A stretch of 64,000 bases of DNA from Emiliania huxleyi CCMP1516 (Eukaryota > Haptophyta > Isochrysidales > Noelaerhabdaceae): the NCBI RefSeq assembly GCF_000372725.1, contig NW_005199443.1:1-64000 (forward strand), in the 5' to 3' direction. Position 1 is the stretch's first letter. The number at the start of each line of letters is the position of its first letter. The position numbers were made by a program, and so were the translations under genes. Below the pieces are notes generated by a model. That model was not told the DNA's origin and ran no database searches. It worked only from the letters and a program-made list of their open reading frames with translations. This document shows, piece after piece, positions 31,964-40,899 of this stretch.

Positions 31964-32186
31964 TTTTAGTTGCCTATTGACCGCGAGGTGGCATGAAGGT
32001 CGCAGCGAGAATCTGCGAGAGACTGCGAAGAGAGATAGGAAGAGGCGGACGCCCAAGGGTGGGCGACGGCTAGCGCATCACACCCCTCTCCTTAAAATCC
32101 CTGTGTGGTGGCGGCGTGCCGTCCTCCCATCCCTCCCTTGGGTTGTCCGTTTTCTTTCTTTCTTTCTTTCTTTTAGTTGCCTATTG
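31964..32186 (+). mobile_element. LINE-like copy inside repeat B, 16-bp target duplication
   Basis: The 5'-truncated copy (31,980-32,170) begins ACCGCGAGGTGGCATG, ends in TTTCTTTCTTTC, and is flanked on both sides by TTTTAGTTGCCTATTG (31,964-31,979 and 32,171-32,186). The flanking repeat B continues as CCACACCTCCACGCC. An uninterrupted B with a single TTTTAGTTGCCTATTG lies inverted at 35,443-35,458, giving the empty site. Confidence 0.9.
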
Positions 32187-32232
32187 CCACACCTCCACGC
32201 CTTGAAAAAAAGGAAGCCGTCGCAGCGGCAGG

Positions 32233-32328
32233 AGGGCACACCTTAAAATCCCTGTGGTGGCGGCGTGCCGTCCTCCCATCCCTCCCTTGGGTTGTCTGTT
32301 TTATTTCTTTCTTCTTTTAGGGCACACC
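32233..32328 (+). mobile_element. LINE-like copy, 76 bp, 10-bp target duplication
   Basis: A strongly 5'-truncated copy (32,243-32,318) with only the 3' end of the family (TTAAAATCCCTG, CCTCCCATCCCTCCC) and a TTTATTTCTTTCTTC tail. Both flanks are AGGGCACACC (32,233-32,242 and 32,319-32,328). Confidence 0.9.
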
Positions 32329-32934
32329 GATGAAGAAGGCGGCGGGCCTGCCGAGCCCTGGATGTGCGGTTACTGATTGCACTCCAAGTACTCTAAGTTC
32401 AAGTGAGTCCGGTAAAGGACCATCGGCGCCTGCAAAAATAAATAAATAAAAACGGACGCACCTCTCTACTGTGAGATGGGTAAAAAGGAACAGGTCCCCC
32501 GCCCTTGCGATCTTTGTGCAGGGTTCTTTGTGGGTGTGGTCGGCGACTAGCCGGGGTCGTCCTCCCGGTGGGGCACTAGCACTAGCCGTCTTCCACATGG
32601 TCCCTCGGGTCCCTGCTACTCCTAACTAATCTCTTTTCGTACATCCCTCGTTCCTCCTCCTGCTGATCTCCGCGCAAGGGCCAAGGCGGCAAAGTCCTGC
32701 TCCCTCCCTCGTCTCGCTCTGCGCGAGCGAGGCAATCTTGGTTTTGAACGCACTGGGCCGACATTTGAAAGGCCGCAAATTTTGCAAACCCGCAAACCCG
32801 CACCCGCGCGCGCACCCCCACCGCCGCTGTGCGTCGTGCTCCGCAGCCTCAGGGTCTGTCGCTCTCTCTGCCATGCTCGCGCGGCGGTCCCGCAGGAACC
32901 CGCGCCCTTGCCGCCCGGCCTGGGCTGGAGAGGC

Positions 32935-34247
32935 TCAGACCAGCATGATGCCGCGCTCCTCGCACACGGCCACCAGCTCAGGCTGCCTCTTGTTGTCCAC
33001 GAAGAGCGTCTGCACGCGAGGGGAGGTGCGATGAGCATTGGGCGGGGGAGGGGCGTGTGGCGAGGGGGGGCGTCTCGCGCCTTCAAGCTCGGGGCGGCCC
33101 CCTCCTTGAGGGCGGCGGCCAGCGCCTTGCAGCCCTCGTCGCCAATCTTGTTGTTGTGGAGATAGAGCCTCTCGAGCCGCGGCGCTGCCCCGCTCGCGAG
33201 GACCTCCGCCAGCTTCGCCGCCTCCGCGTCGCCCCAGCCGAGGTCGGCGTAGTCCAGCTCGGTCGCCTTGCCAAACTGCTCCTTGAAGGCGGCCTCGTAC
33301 AGCCGCTTCACCAGCGGCTTGTCGTCCTTGCCGTTGGTGAAGCTCTTCTTCTCCAGCTCCGCCGCGAACGCAGACGGCAGCAGCGGAGGGCGCCGGCCGC
33401 CGTCCTGGGTGCAGTCATCGGTGAGGCTGACGTAGCTGTACTCCACGCCGGCGCGCATCTTGCCGAGGTCGAGCGAGAGGTAGCCAGCCTTTGTCAGGCC
33501 AGCCCAGCTCTGCTCTGTGAAGCACCAGCCGCGGTCAAAGTACTTGGCCACGTTGGTGCCCTCGGCCTGATCCTCCGCCTTGTGGCCGTCCGGGAAGGAG
33601 GTCAGCCGCAGCACCCAAGTGTGCTGGTGGGAGTAGAGCGTGCCGAGGCAGCCCAGCCCCTGCTTGAAGAGCGCGTTCTGCTCCTCGGTGCGCAGGACGC
33701 CGTTGGGGGGGTCGGGGTGCTGGTGCAGCGAGCCGAAGTCCCAAAAGACGCCGAGCCGCGGGATGACGGGTTTGCCGAGCACGGGATGGTCGCTGAGCAG
33801 GGCCTTGAGCGCCCTTGCGACGCGGGCGAGGTTGGCTCCGCGCGGGTCGGGGTGGTCCTTGGTCAGCCACGGGTAGGAGAGCGCTCCGACGGCAAGGTCA
33901 TACTCGGTGGTCGCCTCGACGAGGTCGGCGAAAGAGAGGAAGGCCTCTTTGGGCAGCGCCTGACGGTGGGTGAGGACGCCGCCCGCCTCGGCGTGGCTGA
34001 TGACCCACTGCGCGTCGAGGACGGCGACGGCGCCGCTCGCGAGGACCGGCTCCAGGTCGCCACCGCCGCGCTTGCGCCACAGCTCCAGCTTCCTCTTGCT
34101 CACGCCGAGATCGGTGGCGGAGGGGAGGGCGTCGGCCGGCTGCGTCGGCGCGGCGGTGTCGGCGGGCGTCGGGGCGTCGAGTTCGACGGCGGGAGGGCCG
34201 GGCAGCTCCTCGGTCGGGGCCTCGACGCGGCTGGAGAAGCAGCCCAT
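32935..34247 (-). CDS. N-myristoylated LRR protein with HET/TIR-like central domain
   Basis: Exon 1 34,247-33,081, exon 2 33,009-32,935, total 413 residues; the intron of 71 bp is GC-AG (PSLK|TLFVD). The start MGCFSSR is a textbook myristoylation/palmitoylation site, so the protein should sit on a membrane. An acidic/Pro linker (to residue 55) is followed by a globular domain: LSYPWLTKDHPDP near 120, GVFWDFGSLHQHPD near 160, LGTLYSHQHTWVL, and RGWCFTEQSWAGL near 235. The W-L-x-x-HPDP ... h-x-DF-SL-Q ... RGWC-xE layout recalls HET/TIR-like domain proteins common in protists; assignment is by eye. Leucine-rich repeats follow (DYADLGWGDAEAAKLAEVLA, LERLYLHNNKIGDEGCKALA, ...LFVDNKRQPELVAVCEERG). 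Likely a membrane-tethered signalling or defence-type protein. Initiation at 34,331 is unlikely (no ATG there). Confidence 0.8.
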
Positions 34248-34399
34248 CGTGAGAAGTCGATCGACTTTGCACGGACACAGGTCGAGGTGGCGGCCGAGCG
34301 TCGGTGCACGGAGTTGCCCTCTAAGGGACACAGATGTGTTGAGTATATGAGCGACCCAGCTCGAGGGTTGCTCTCGACTCTGGCCTTTTCTGGGTCACG

Positions 34400-34460
34400 T
34401 AGCCACACCTCGCCTCCTCGGTGCGAGTGGCTGCCAGTTCGACTCTGGGGAGGATCGAAC
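34400..34460 (-). repeat. tRNA-like/B-box repeat related to family B
   Basis: The minus strand reads GGTTCGATCC at 34,458, and 20-40 bases on has GCAGCCACTCGCACC. The same order is found on the plus strand at 35,379-35,436 inside repeat B. GGTTCGATCC fits a pol III B box, and the complementary strand has GGTGCGAGTGGCTG, resembling an A box. A tRNA-derived SINE origin is possible; no full cloverleaf folds. Confidence 0.4.
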
Positions 34461-34579
34461 CATTAACAAGATGGCGAATTTCCGCGAATCATCTTTGATT
34501 ATTTTTGTTTCCCGCTTTCTCTTTCTCTGCTAACACACTTACGCCTTGGAGCCAGAAAGAGTGGCTCAGACGTGATCCT

Positions 34580-35218
34580 ATGCAAGGCCTCGCAGACTTG
34601 CTCGCCGACGCGGACGACGACATGCTGTTCGTTGAAGACGAGGTGCCGCCTGCGGAAGACCACAAAAGGCGAAACGCGGAGCCAAGTCTGCGATCTGCGC
34701 GAGCGCACGACACGCGGAAACCGGAGGGAACAAAGCGCGATCGCGAGCAGGGCACAAGTGAGACCGCGCAGCTGGACGATCCCATCGCCGCAGCCCAATC
34801 CTACCGCCAGCGTACCGCTGCGGAAGGCACACGCAGATACGAGTGCCATCTCTGTTTGCAGCTGTTCCAAAACGGCCACGCGCTCAACGCGCACCTGGCC
34901 AGCAAGGCCGACACGAAGCACAGTGCTCACCGCGCGCGGATGTTTGCAAACAAGGGCATCTCTAAGGCCGCATCGATAGATCACCGTGAGGCGATGGCGC
35001 GCGAGGACCCGAAGCGCCGCGATACAGGCGTTGGCGCTAGGGTCGTCTTCCTGCAGACTGGCGACGTGGTCGAGGTGGTCGAGCGGAAGGACGAGTCATG
35101 GGCGTGGGGCCTCGCAGGAGGGCGCATCTGCAAAATGAAGACGGAGGGCCAGCGATGGGTGTGGGAATGCGACTGGACGCGGTTATACGCAAACGGCGAA
35201 TGCGCGCGAGGCTGCTGA
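34580..35218 (+). CDS. C2H2 zinc finger protein, 212 aa
   Basis: The first ATG is at 34,580 (MQGLADLLADADDDMLFVED). After an acidic N-terminus and a basic linker there is a single C2H2 finger, YECHLCLQLFQNGHALNAHL then ASKADTKH (C-x2-C-x12-H-x8-H) near residue 95. The C-terminal part (GARVVFLQTGDVVEVVERKD, WVWECDWTRLYANG) looks like a small beta domain. A single wide-spaced finger of this kind is often RNA- or protein-binding instead of a sequence-specific DNA binder. No intron. Confidence 0.75.
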   Translation: MQGLADLLADADDDMLFVEDEVPPAEDHKRRNAEPSLRSARAHDTRKPEGTKRDREQGTSETAQLDDPIAAAQSYRQRTAAEGTRRYECHLCLQLFQNGHALNAHLASKADTKHSAHRARMFANKGISKAASIDHREAMAREDPKRRDTGVGARVVFLQTGDVVEVVERKDESWAWGLAGGRICKMKTEGQRWVWECDWTRLYANGECARGC

Positions 35219-35378
35219 CAAAGACCGTCAGTTTAGATAGGAGAGAGGTGGGAGGCGGTGGTGACGCGAACATCTCTTTCATCAGTATTGTACTATAACC
35301 GCGGGCGGAGGGGAACCGTTGGCTACTCTTGGCACTTGCGACTTGGGCGTTGGGGATGAGTCATGAGAGAACTGGTGC

Positions 35379-35505
35379 GGTTCGATCCTGGTCCACAATG
35401 GTCGCAGGTCGCAGCCACTCGCACCAAGGCGTGGAGGTGTGGCAATAGGCAACTAAAAGACGAGAGTCGGAGGCCTTTTACAATATTTAAAAATTCTTCT
35501 TGTCC
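35379..35505 (-). repeat. Repeat B, uninterrupted (empty site)
   Basis: In reverse sense: an AATATTG-like start, GGCCTCCGACTCTCGTC, TTTTAGTTGCCTATTG, CCACACCTCCACGCC, TTGGTGCGAGTGGCTG and AGGATCGAACC. It is the undisturbed counterpart of the sequence split by a LINE-like copy at 31,980-32,170. A-box-like and B-box-like motifs suggest a SINE. Confidence 0.7.
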
Positions 35506-35789
35506 TTTCGCCTGCGGAAACGTTCAGCTCCCCTTAGATGTCCCCTTCGCCACGTCATCACGGATCTCCGATGCATGTCGGCCCCTCCGACGCCGCTGCG
35601 CCCCGCTCCAGCGTGGGCAAACCTGGGCTGCGGATGTGCGGAGTCACGTGGAAGGTGCAACCACGGCCCCGCCGCTCCTCCTCCCGACGGCCTCGGAGGC
35701 TGCGATGAATTAGATCCGGAAGTGGCACTTCGGGAACTCGTGATAGTGCACTTCGCGCTCGCCACCACACCCCGCCAGGACAGCGTCCC

Positions 35790-36827
35790 GTGCAGACCAA
35801 TGGCTGGACAGCCGCGGACGAGTTCGAGCTGATCATGCGGCGCTGGCGTGCAACACTGGACCGCGGCAAAATGGGCGAGATCACCGTAGGTAAACGCAAA
35901 ACTGACGCGTGCAAGAAGCACTCCCAGCGGCTCAAAAAGTGCCTGCAAGAGCGCATGCCGTCTCGGGTCGTCGAGGCCATCTGGAATGTCACCGCCGCGC
36001 AGCTCAGCCCCGATCCCGTGCGCATTGCAGTGATGGAGTGCACGGACCCCGACGACAGCAAGCGCGCTGCGGCGCTGAAGGCGCGGACGTACCGGCGCGG
36101 AGATGTCGTCGACGACTCGGCCGGTACAGACGACGATATCTCGGCTGCTATCAACCAGTACCTCTCAACATGCGACCGGAGCAGGGGCAGCGCCGAGCCG
36201 TGGACAGAGCAAGAGGACCGGCAGCTGCTCCATGCCTTCTGGCTCTCGCTGGTCGACCCTACTGCTCCGCTCAGATCGGCAGTCATCGGCTCGGGCCGAG
36301 GCGCGCATGCCATCGAGCATCGGCTCAACCAGCTGCGCTCGCGCCTCCCTCCCCACGTCGCTGAGCGGGCGCTGCCATCTCGCCAAAAGCAGCTCCAGAC
36401 GTCGCGCTGGCTCGAGCTGGCGGAGCGATGCTGCAATCCGCAGACGCGGCCGAGCGGGCCGCAGCAGAACGATGCCGCCGTGGCCAAGGCGGCGCGCGCT
36501 GCGATCGCCGACGACGAGAACCTCGACGACGCCGGCAAGCAGGCGCTGCGGCGCGCCGCTGGCAGAGTCCCGCTCCAGCCGCACACCCGCCGCCCCCGCG
36601 CGCGCCCCACCCCGGCCGGGAGAAAGGGGTTTTTTTCGGTGCTGGTAGCCCCCCCAAAACAGGCGCGCGCAGCGCGCCCAGAGGGGCGCCGCAGGCGCCC
36701 CAAGCGGCGCGGAGCGCCGCCGCAGGCGGCGGACAGCAGGGGCCCGAAATTAAACGCCATTTTTGGTTCCGCGGTTTTGCCACTAACATTGAAATCCGGT
36801 ACAAAACGACTTAGCCGAAACAGCTGA
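35790..36827 (+). CDS. SANT/Myb-like protein, hypothetical
   Basis: Open frame of about 345 codons. There is a W-rich helical N-terminus (NGWTAADEFELIMRRWRATL), then WTEQEDRQLLHAFWLSLV ... GRGAHAIEHRLNQLRSRL near residues 140-185. That spacing (W-x2-xED--LL ... hxxRLxxLR) is SANT/Myb-like. The C-terminal 100 residues are basic and low-complexity, matching the GC palindromes at 36,610-36,730, and may not be coding. No in-frame ATG exists before 35,835; CAG just before 35,793 could be an acceptor, so a first exon may lie upstream at 35,570-35,760. A chromatin or DNA-binding role is only suggested. Confidence 0.5.
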   Translation: MQTNGWTAADEFELIMRRWRATLDRGKMGEITVGKRKTDACKKHSQRLKKCLQERMPSRVVEAIWNVTAAQLSPDPVRIAVMECTDPDDSKRAAALKARTYRRGDVVDDSAGTDDDISAAINQYLSTCDRSRGSAEPWTEQEDRQLLHAFWLSLVDPTAPLRSAVIGSGRGAHAIEHRLNQLRSRLPPHVAERALPSRQKQLQTSRWLELAERCCNPQTRPSGPQQNDAAVAKAARAAIADDENLDDAGKQALRRAAGRVPLQPHTRRPRARPTPAGRKGFFSVLVAPPKQARAARPEGRRRRPKRRGAPPQAADSRGPKLNAIFGSAVLPLTLKSGTKRLSRNS

Positions 36828-36829
36828 CA

Positions 36830-37735
36830 GACAGACAGAGAGCACACACGTTCGAGACGGGGGTGCGCCGACCGCCGTCGCGGACCCAGTAGAGCTAGAT
36901 GGTCCCACAGGACGCGCCCTTAGCCTCTGAGCTCGTCCTAGACGTTTTAGGGGAAGCGTGGGCAGACCAGAACGCGGCCACGGCGACGCTCCGAGGCTGT
37001 CAGCAGCGCTGGCGGCGATCGTGGCGACGGCGCCTCGCCGCGGCAGCGGCACAGAATCGAGGAGGTGGCGTTGGTGGCAGCATCAATGAGATATGAAGGC
37101 GGCCGTAATGCTGGTGGCGCCTTCGAGGGCGGCGGAGAGGGCGGTAGCAGCGACGGCGATCGAGTCATGTGGCAGGGGTGCGAAGATGCAGCAGGGAGGC
37201 TTGAGTTAGCGACGCGGGGCGGTGGCGTGCCAGCAGGTAAGCGGCAGCGGCGGAGAGCAGGTGCGCGAACTAAAGGCCAATCTTGAGATATCCATTTTGC
37301 ACCACCTTTGGATTTCTGGTACAAATTGACTTGTGGATCTTGAAGGCACGCGCAAGAGCGCACCAGGCAAGTTGAATGAACCTCGGCTCAAAATGCGGAT
37401 CTCGCTGCCGCTAAGCGTGGCATCGATGATCAAACGAGCGGTGACAGTAGCGGTGGCAACGGCGGCAGCGTCGACCGGAGCACCTACTGCGGTGTGAAAT
37501 GTGAGCTGGGAGGCGGGAGGCAGATGCAATAGGAGCGGGAGAGTGAGATCGTCAGCCAGCACGGCAGACCTTTACGGCGCGGCTGCGGGCGCGTTTGCAG
37601 TGACATGCGATCCATGTGGTAGCAAAGGCACGGCGGGAGTAGCGTATGCAGGCTTTATGGGTACCTACCTACCGCTAAAATTCTTTTCCCGAAAACACGT
37701 AATCCTCGCTCGCTACCAGGTACCCAACGCGGCCA
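36830..37735. other. No gene recognised; GGCGGCAGCGG-type low complexity
   Basis: The segment 37,000-37,260 is G/C/A low-complexity sequence (GGTGGCG, GCGGCAGCGG). Two similar motifs, CCGGTACAAAACGACTTAG (36,797) and CTGGTACAAATTGACTTGTG (37,316), hint at a diverged repeat. No coding evidence. Confidence 0.4.
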
Positions 37736-39332
37736 ATGGATATCCACCTCGAGAACCTCGAGAGAGAAGCCACCATGCTCAACTGGGCGTTACCCGCCCT
37801 CCTCCTTCTCCTCGCCGGCGTCATCTGGCGCGTCGTCACAGCAAAGCGGCTGCCGGCTGGTCTCACAACTGCGCCTTGGGCGCCAGGTGGGATCCCTATC
37901 CTCGGCCATGCGCTGAGGTACAGGACCAACCCAGCGGCCTTCCTCTCCTCTTCGTGCGCCAGCGTTGGCCCCGTCTTCCGTCTGAATCTGGCTGGAAAGC
38001 GCATGGTGGTCGTCGGACCAGACAGCGCAGTCATCAAGGAAGTCGCGACGGCATCCGAGTCGATCCTGTCGGCGCGGAGGGCGGTCGCGGAAATTGGCTT
38101 CAACGAGACGCTGGGCAGCCTCAACGTCTATTTTGGCACGGACCTCCACAAGCGCTGGATCAAGGAGACGTACGGTGCGTGGTGGGCGCGTCAGCCGCAC
38201 GACGCTCCCTCCGGCCTGCGCGACGAGATCCGGCCGCTCTGGAGGTCGCTCGACAGGTCGCTCGAGCGTGAACGCGCCGCCTCCCTTCGCGCCGCCGACC
38301 TGTTCGGCCTAGCGCGCGCGACGGTGCTGCGCTGTCAGGTCGAGCGCCTGCTCGGCGCGCCTGTCCTCGAGGCGGCAGGCGACGCGGCCTTCATCAGTGC
38401 ATTCATGAGCTTCCAGGATCGCATCGAAGACGCGACCGCAAAGGCGGCGGTGCTGCCGCGCACCCTATCGCTGCCTCTCGTCCTCTGGCCGGTGGCGCGC
38501 ATGCGGCGCAAGCTCACAAGGCGCCTCGCCGCGGCCATCGCTTGCGCGGAGCGCGGGGCCGACCCTGCAACCCTCGGATCGTGGCTGCGCGCCGCTGCGA
38601 CGCTCCCGGGCGAGCTCGCGCGGCGGCCGAGTGCACAGGTGGCGGAGCTCGCGATCGGGCTGCTGTTTGCGAGCCACAAGAACCCGTCGATCGGGGCGGC
38701 GCAGACGTTGTGCGCATTGCTCGAGCTCGGCGACACACACCCGACCGTGCGGGCGGCACCACGCGGAGGCGTTTGGAGCGCCCGGAGGGCGGAGGGATGC
38801 ACCGCCACCCTCGCAGGGCCGCGCCCCTGTCTAATAGGCAAGCAGGCTGGCCGCGTCGCCGGGCGCCGAGGCGCTGGCGGGCTGCCACACGATCCAGCGC
38901 TGCGTGCTCGAGACGCTCCGGCTCTGCGCGCACGCCATCGGGGCGGTGCGGACCGTCGTCGCGCCGGGCGGCTTCGTGCTCGCTGGTCGCTATTGGGTGG
39001 CGCGCGGCGAGACCATCGCTTTGGCACACGTGGCAGTGCACCGGTCGACCGAGGTGTGGGGCGCCGACGCCGACGCCTTCCGTCCGTCGCGGCCCGAGTA
39101 TGGCGAGGCGGGCGCGCCGGCATCGCCGCCCAGCGAGTACGAGTACACCACCTTCAGCCAGGGGCTGCACACGTGTCCTGGCGAGCGGCTGGCGTTGCGC
39201 ACGATGGAGCTGCTCGTGGCGCACTTCCTCACAAAGGGCGCGGCGCTCGACGGCCCGTTGCCGCCCGTCTCGTTCGAGCGCGCGACGCTGGCGCAGCGCG
39301 AGCGGGTGGTGGCGATCCGGTTTGCGAGGTGA
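37736..39332 (+). CDS. Cytochrome P450, CYP51-clan-like
   Basis: ATG 37,736 (a second at 37,775, directly before the membrane anchor LNWALPALLLLLAGVIWRVV). Pro-rich hinge: PAGLTTAPWAPGGIPILGHA. I-helix region: LAIGLLFASHKNPSIGAAQT, close to the CYP51-type h-FAGxHTSS but with Asn-Pro-Ser in place of the usual T-S motif. After an intron (about 38,750-38,852, acceptor CAG before GCTGGCC) come the K-helix ETLRL (ExxR present) and the heme loop FSQGLHTCPGERLAL with its Cys ligand. Length of about 500 residues is normal. The membrane-bound monooxygenase could act on a sterol or fatty acid, but the altered oxygen-activation motif makes a sterol 14-demethylase call unsafe. Confidence 0.85.
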
Positions 39333-39407
39333 AATTCTTGTGTGTCACATGTGAATACTGAACAGCACGTACAGAGTACGGTCTCGCCCCATTAGTTAGA
39401 AGAAAAC

Positions 39408-40708
39408 TCAAAAGGGACGCCCCACACTCCTTCTCTCCCCTGATGCCTGAAGCGCCCTCTCGTCGCGCCAGTCGGTCGGCGGGCACCTTGCTCCGGACGC
39501 CATCTTCAGCGCGTACCCGCCGCGCCTCAACACGCCACCTGGCAGCGGCTCGCACCGGAGCGCAGGCGTGCAGGGCGGCCGCGGCAGCCCCCACTCGACG
39601 TGCTTGAGAATGCCGAAGCCCGGGTACGCCGTCGTCACTCGCATGGCGCTCCTGATGTCCGCAACCTGCTCCCCGCCAGAACGGGGTGCGTGGGCGTGGG
39701 CAGGGGTTGCAGGCGAGACTTGCGGAGCGCGCCTGCTGCTTGGATGGCGCATCGCGAGCGCAGCCCTGCGAGCGCGTGCACGAGTACATGTCGCGCTGGT
39801 CCACGATGAAGCGCCGCCCGCAGAACACGACCTGCATGCGGGCCGGGCCGGATTGGCTGAGGCTCTCTCTCTCGCTCACCGAGAGCCTATCCCGGGGCGG
39901 TCCCCGCCTCTCCCCACGAGACGAGGCTGCGCATTCCGGCGACCGAGCCCTGGTTGAACTCGACGATCAGCCCCTCCGCCTTGCTCACGTTCACCTCGTA
40001 GGAGTGCCCAAACGCCCGGACGACGCCAGCGCCAAAGGCGGCGATGTTGGAGTTGGGGAGCGGCACGGTGTAGACGATCATCGGGTTCGAAAAGTCAAAG
40101 CGGTTGAGGATACCCGGGAACTTGTACGCTACGGTGGTCGAGTCGAGCGTGTAGAGGTACCCAGAGGCGCGAACGAGCGGGTGGTCGCGATACTTGTGAA
40201 GCGCGGCCAGCCCGTGCCAGTCAAAGTTGGACTGCGGCACCTCCACAAGCACGGCTCGCCGTTGCTCCATCGACACGCCCGCAATGGCGTCGAGTGTCGA
40301 GTACCGGGGTGGCGAGTCCCGGCCGCCGCCGCCGCGCACAAAGATGGCGTCGTCGAATCGCTCGAACCCGGCGGCCAGCAGCGAGTACATCAGGACCTGC
40401 AGCGGGCGTGAGCCCGCATAGGTGTTGACCACGAGCTTCACGCTGGATGGCCGAGTGACGTCCGCCGCGGGAAGCGAGCCCACAAACCGCCGCACCTCAC
40501 GGTGCTCTCGCCGCTGCTGCCAGCGGCAGCAGTGGACTCCGCACCGCGCAGCAACGCAACGGCCTGGCTTCTTGCATCCACGCGAGCACCTCGTCGTCGT
40601 CCGATTAGATTTCAACACCGCGCAATTTGGGCAGGTGTGGGCGCTCGCAGCTGGGCACGCGGGAAGCCACATTGCCAGCCACGCCGCGAAAAAGAGCCAG
40701 GCTTGCAT
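39408..40708 (-). CDS. Secreted/lumenal protein of unknown family
   Basis: ATG 40,708 begins a clear signal peptide (MQAWLFFAAWLAMWLPACPA then ASA|HTC), followed by a Cys-rich short region. The main domain carries VKLVVNTYAGSRPLQVLMYS, DDAIFVRGGGGRDSPPR, VLVEVPQSNFDWHGLAALHK, GYLYTLDSTTVAYKFPGILN and GLIVEFNQGSVAGMRSLVSW. In frame the first exon runs to a TAG at 39,887. But a GC donor after SWGE joins well to VVFCGRRFIVDQRDMYSCTR (acceptor CAG near 39,836) and then to VADIRSAMRVTTAYPGFGIL ... GRPF ending at 39,408. Total about 400 residues. The layout suggests a Golgi/ER enzyme, perhaps glycosyltransferase-like, but I cannot name a family. Confidence 0.7.
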
Positions 40709-40899
40709 GGGGGTGGCGCTCCGAACTCGGAAAGGACGCGCGCACAACCACAACTTGAGTTCAAACCATTCACAGTTTCGGACGCGAAACGCCCGTACGA
40801 AGGTGGTACCCACAATTACGTACGAGTGGCTGGTAGTCTACTCCCCCACAGTACTGCGCAGGTGTGCCTGTCCCCACGTAACAGTATAGGCGGTCCGGC

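Noticed and set aside
34376-34460. A complete tRNA gene at the GGTTCGATCC motif
   Set aside because: No cloverleaf folds; the motif recurs in a dispersed repeat, so only a tRNA-derived repeat is proposed.
35558-36847. Long minus-strand open frame (429 codons) opposite the SANT-like gene
   Set aside because: Composition is Ser/Arg/Ala-biased as expected from the complement of a GC-rich gene; no motif. The plus strand has the better protein character.
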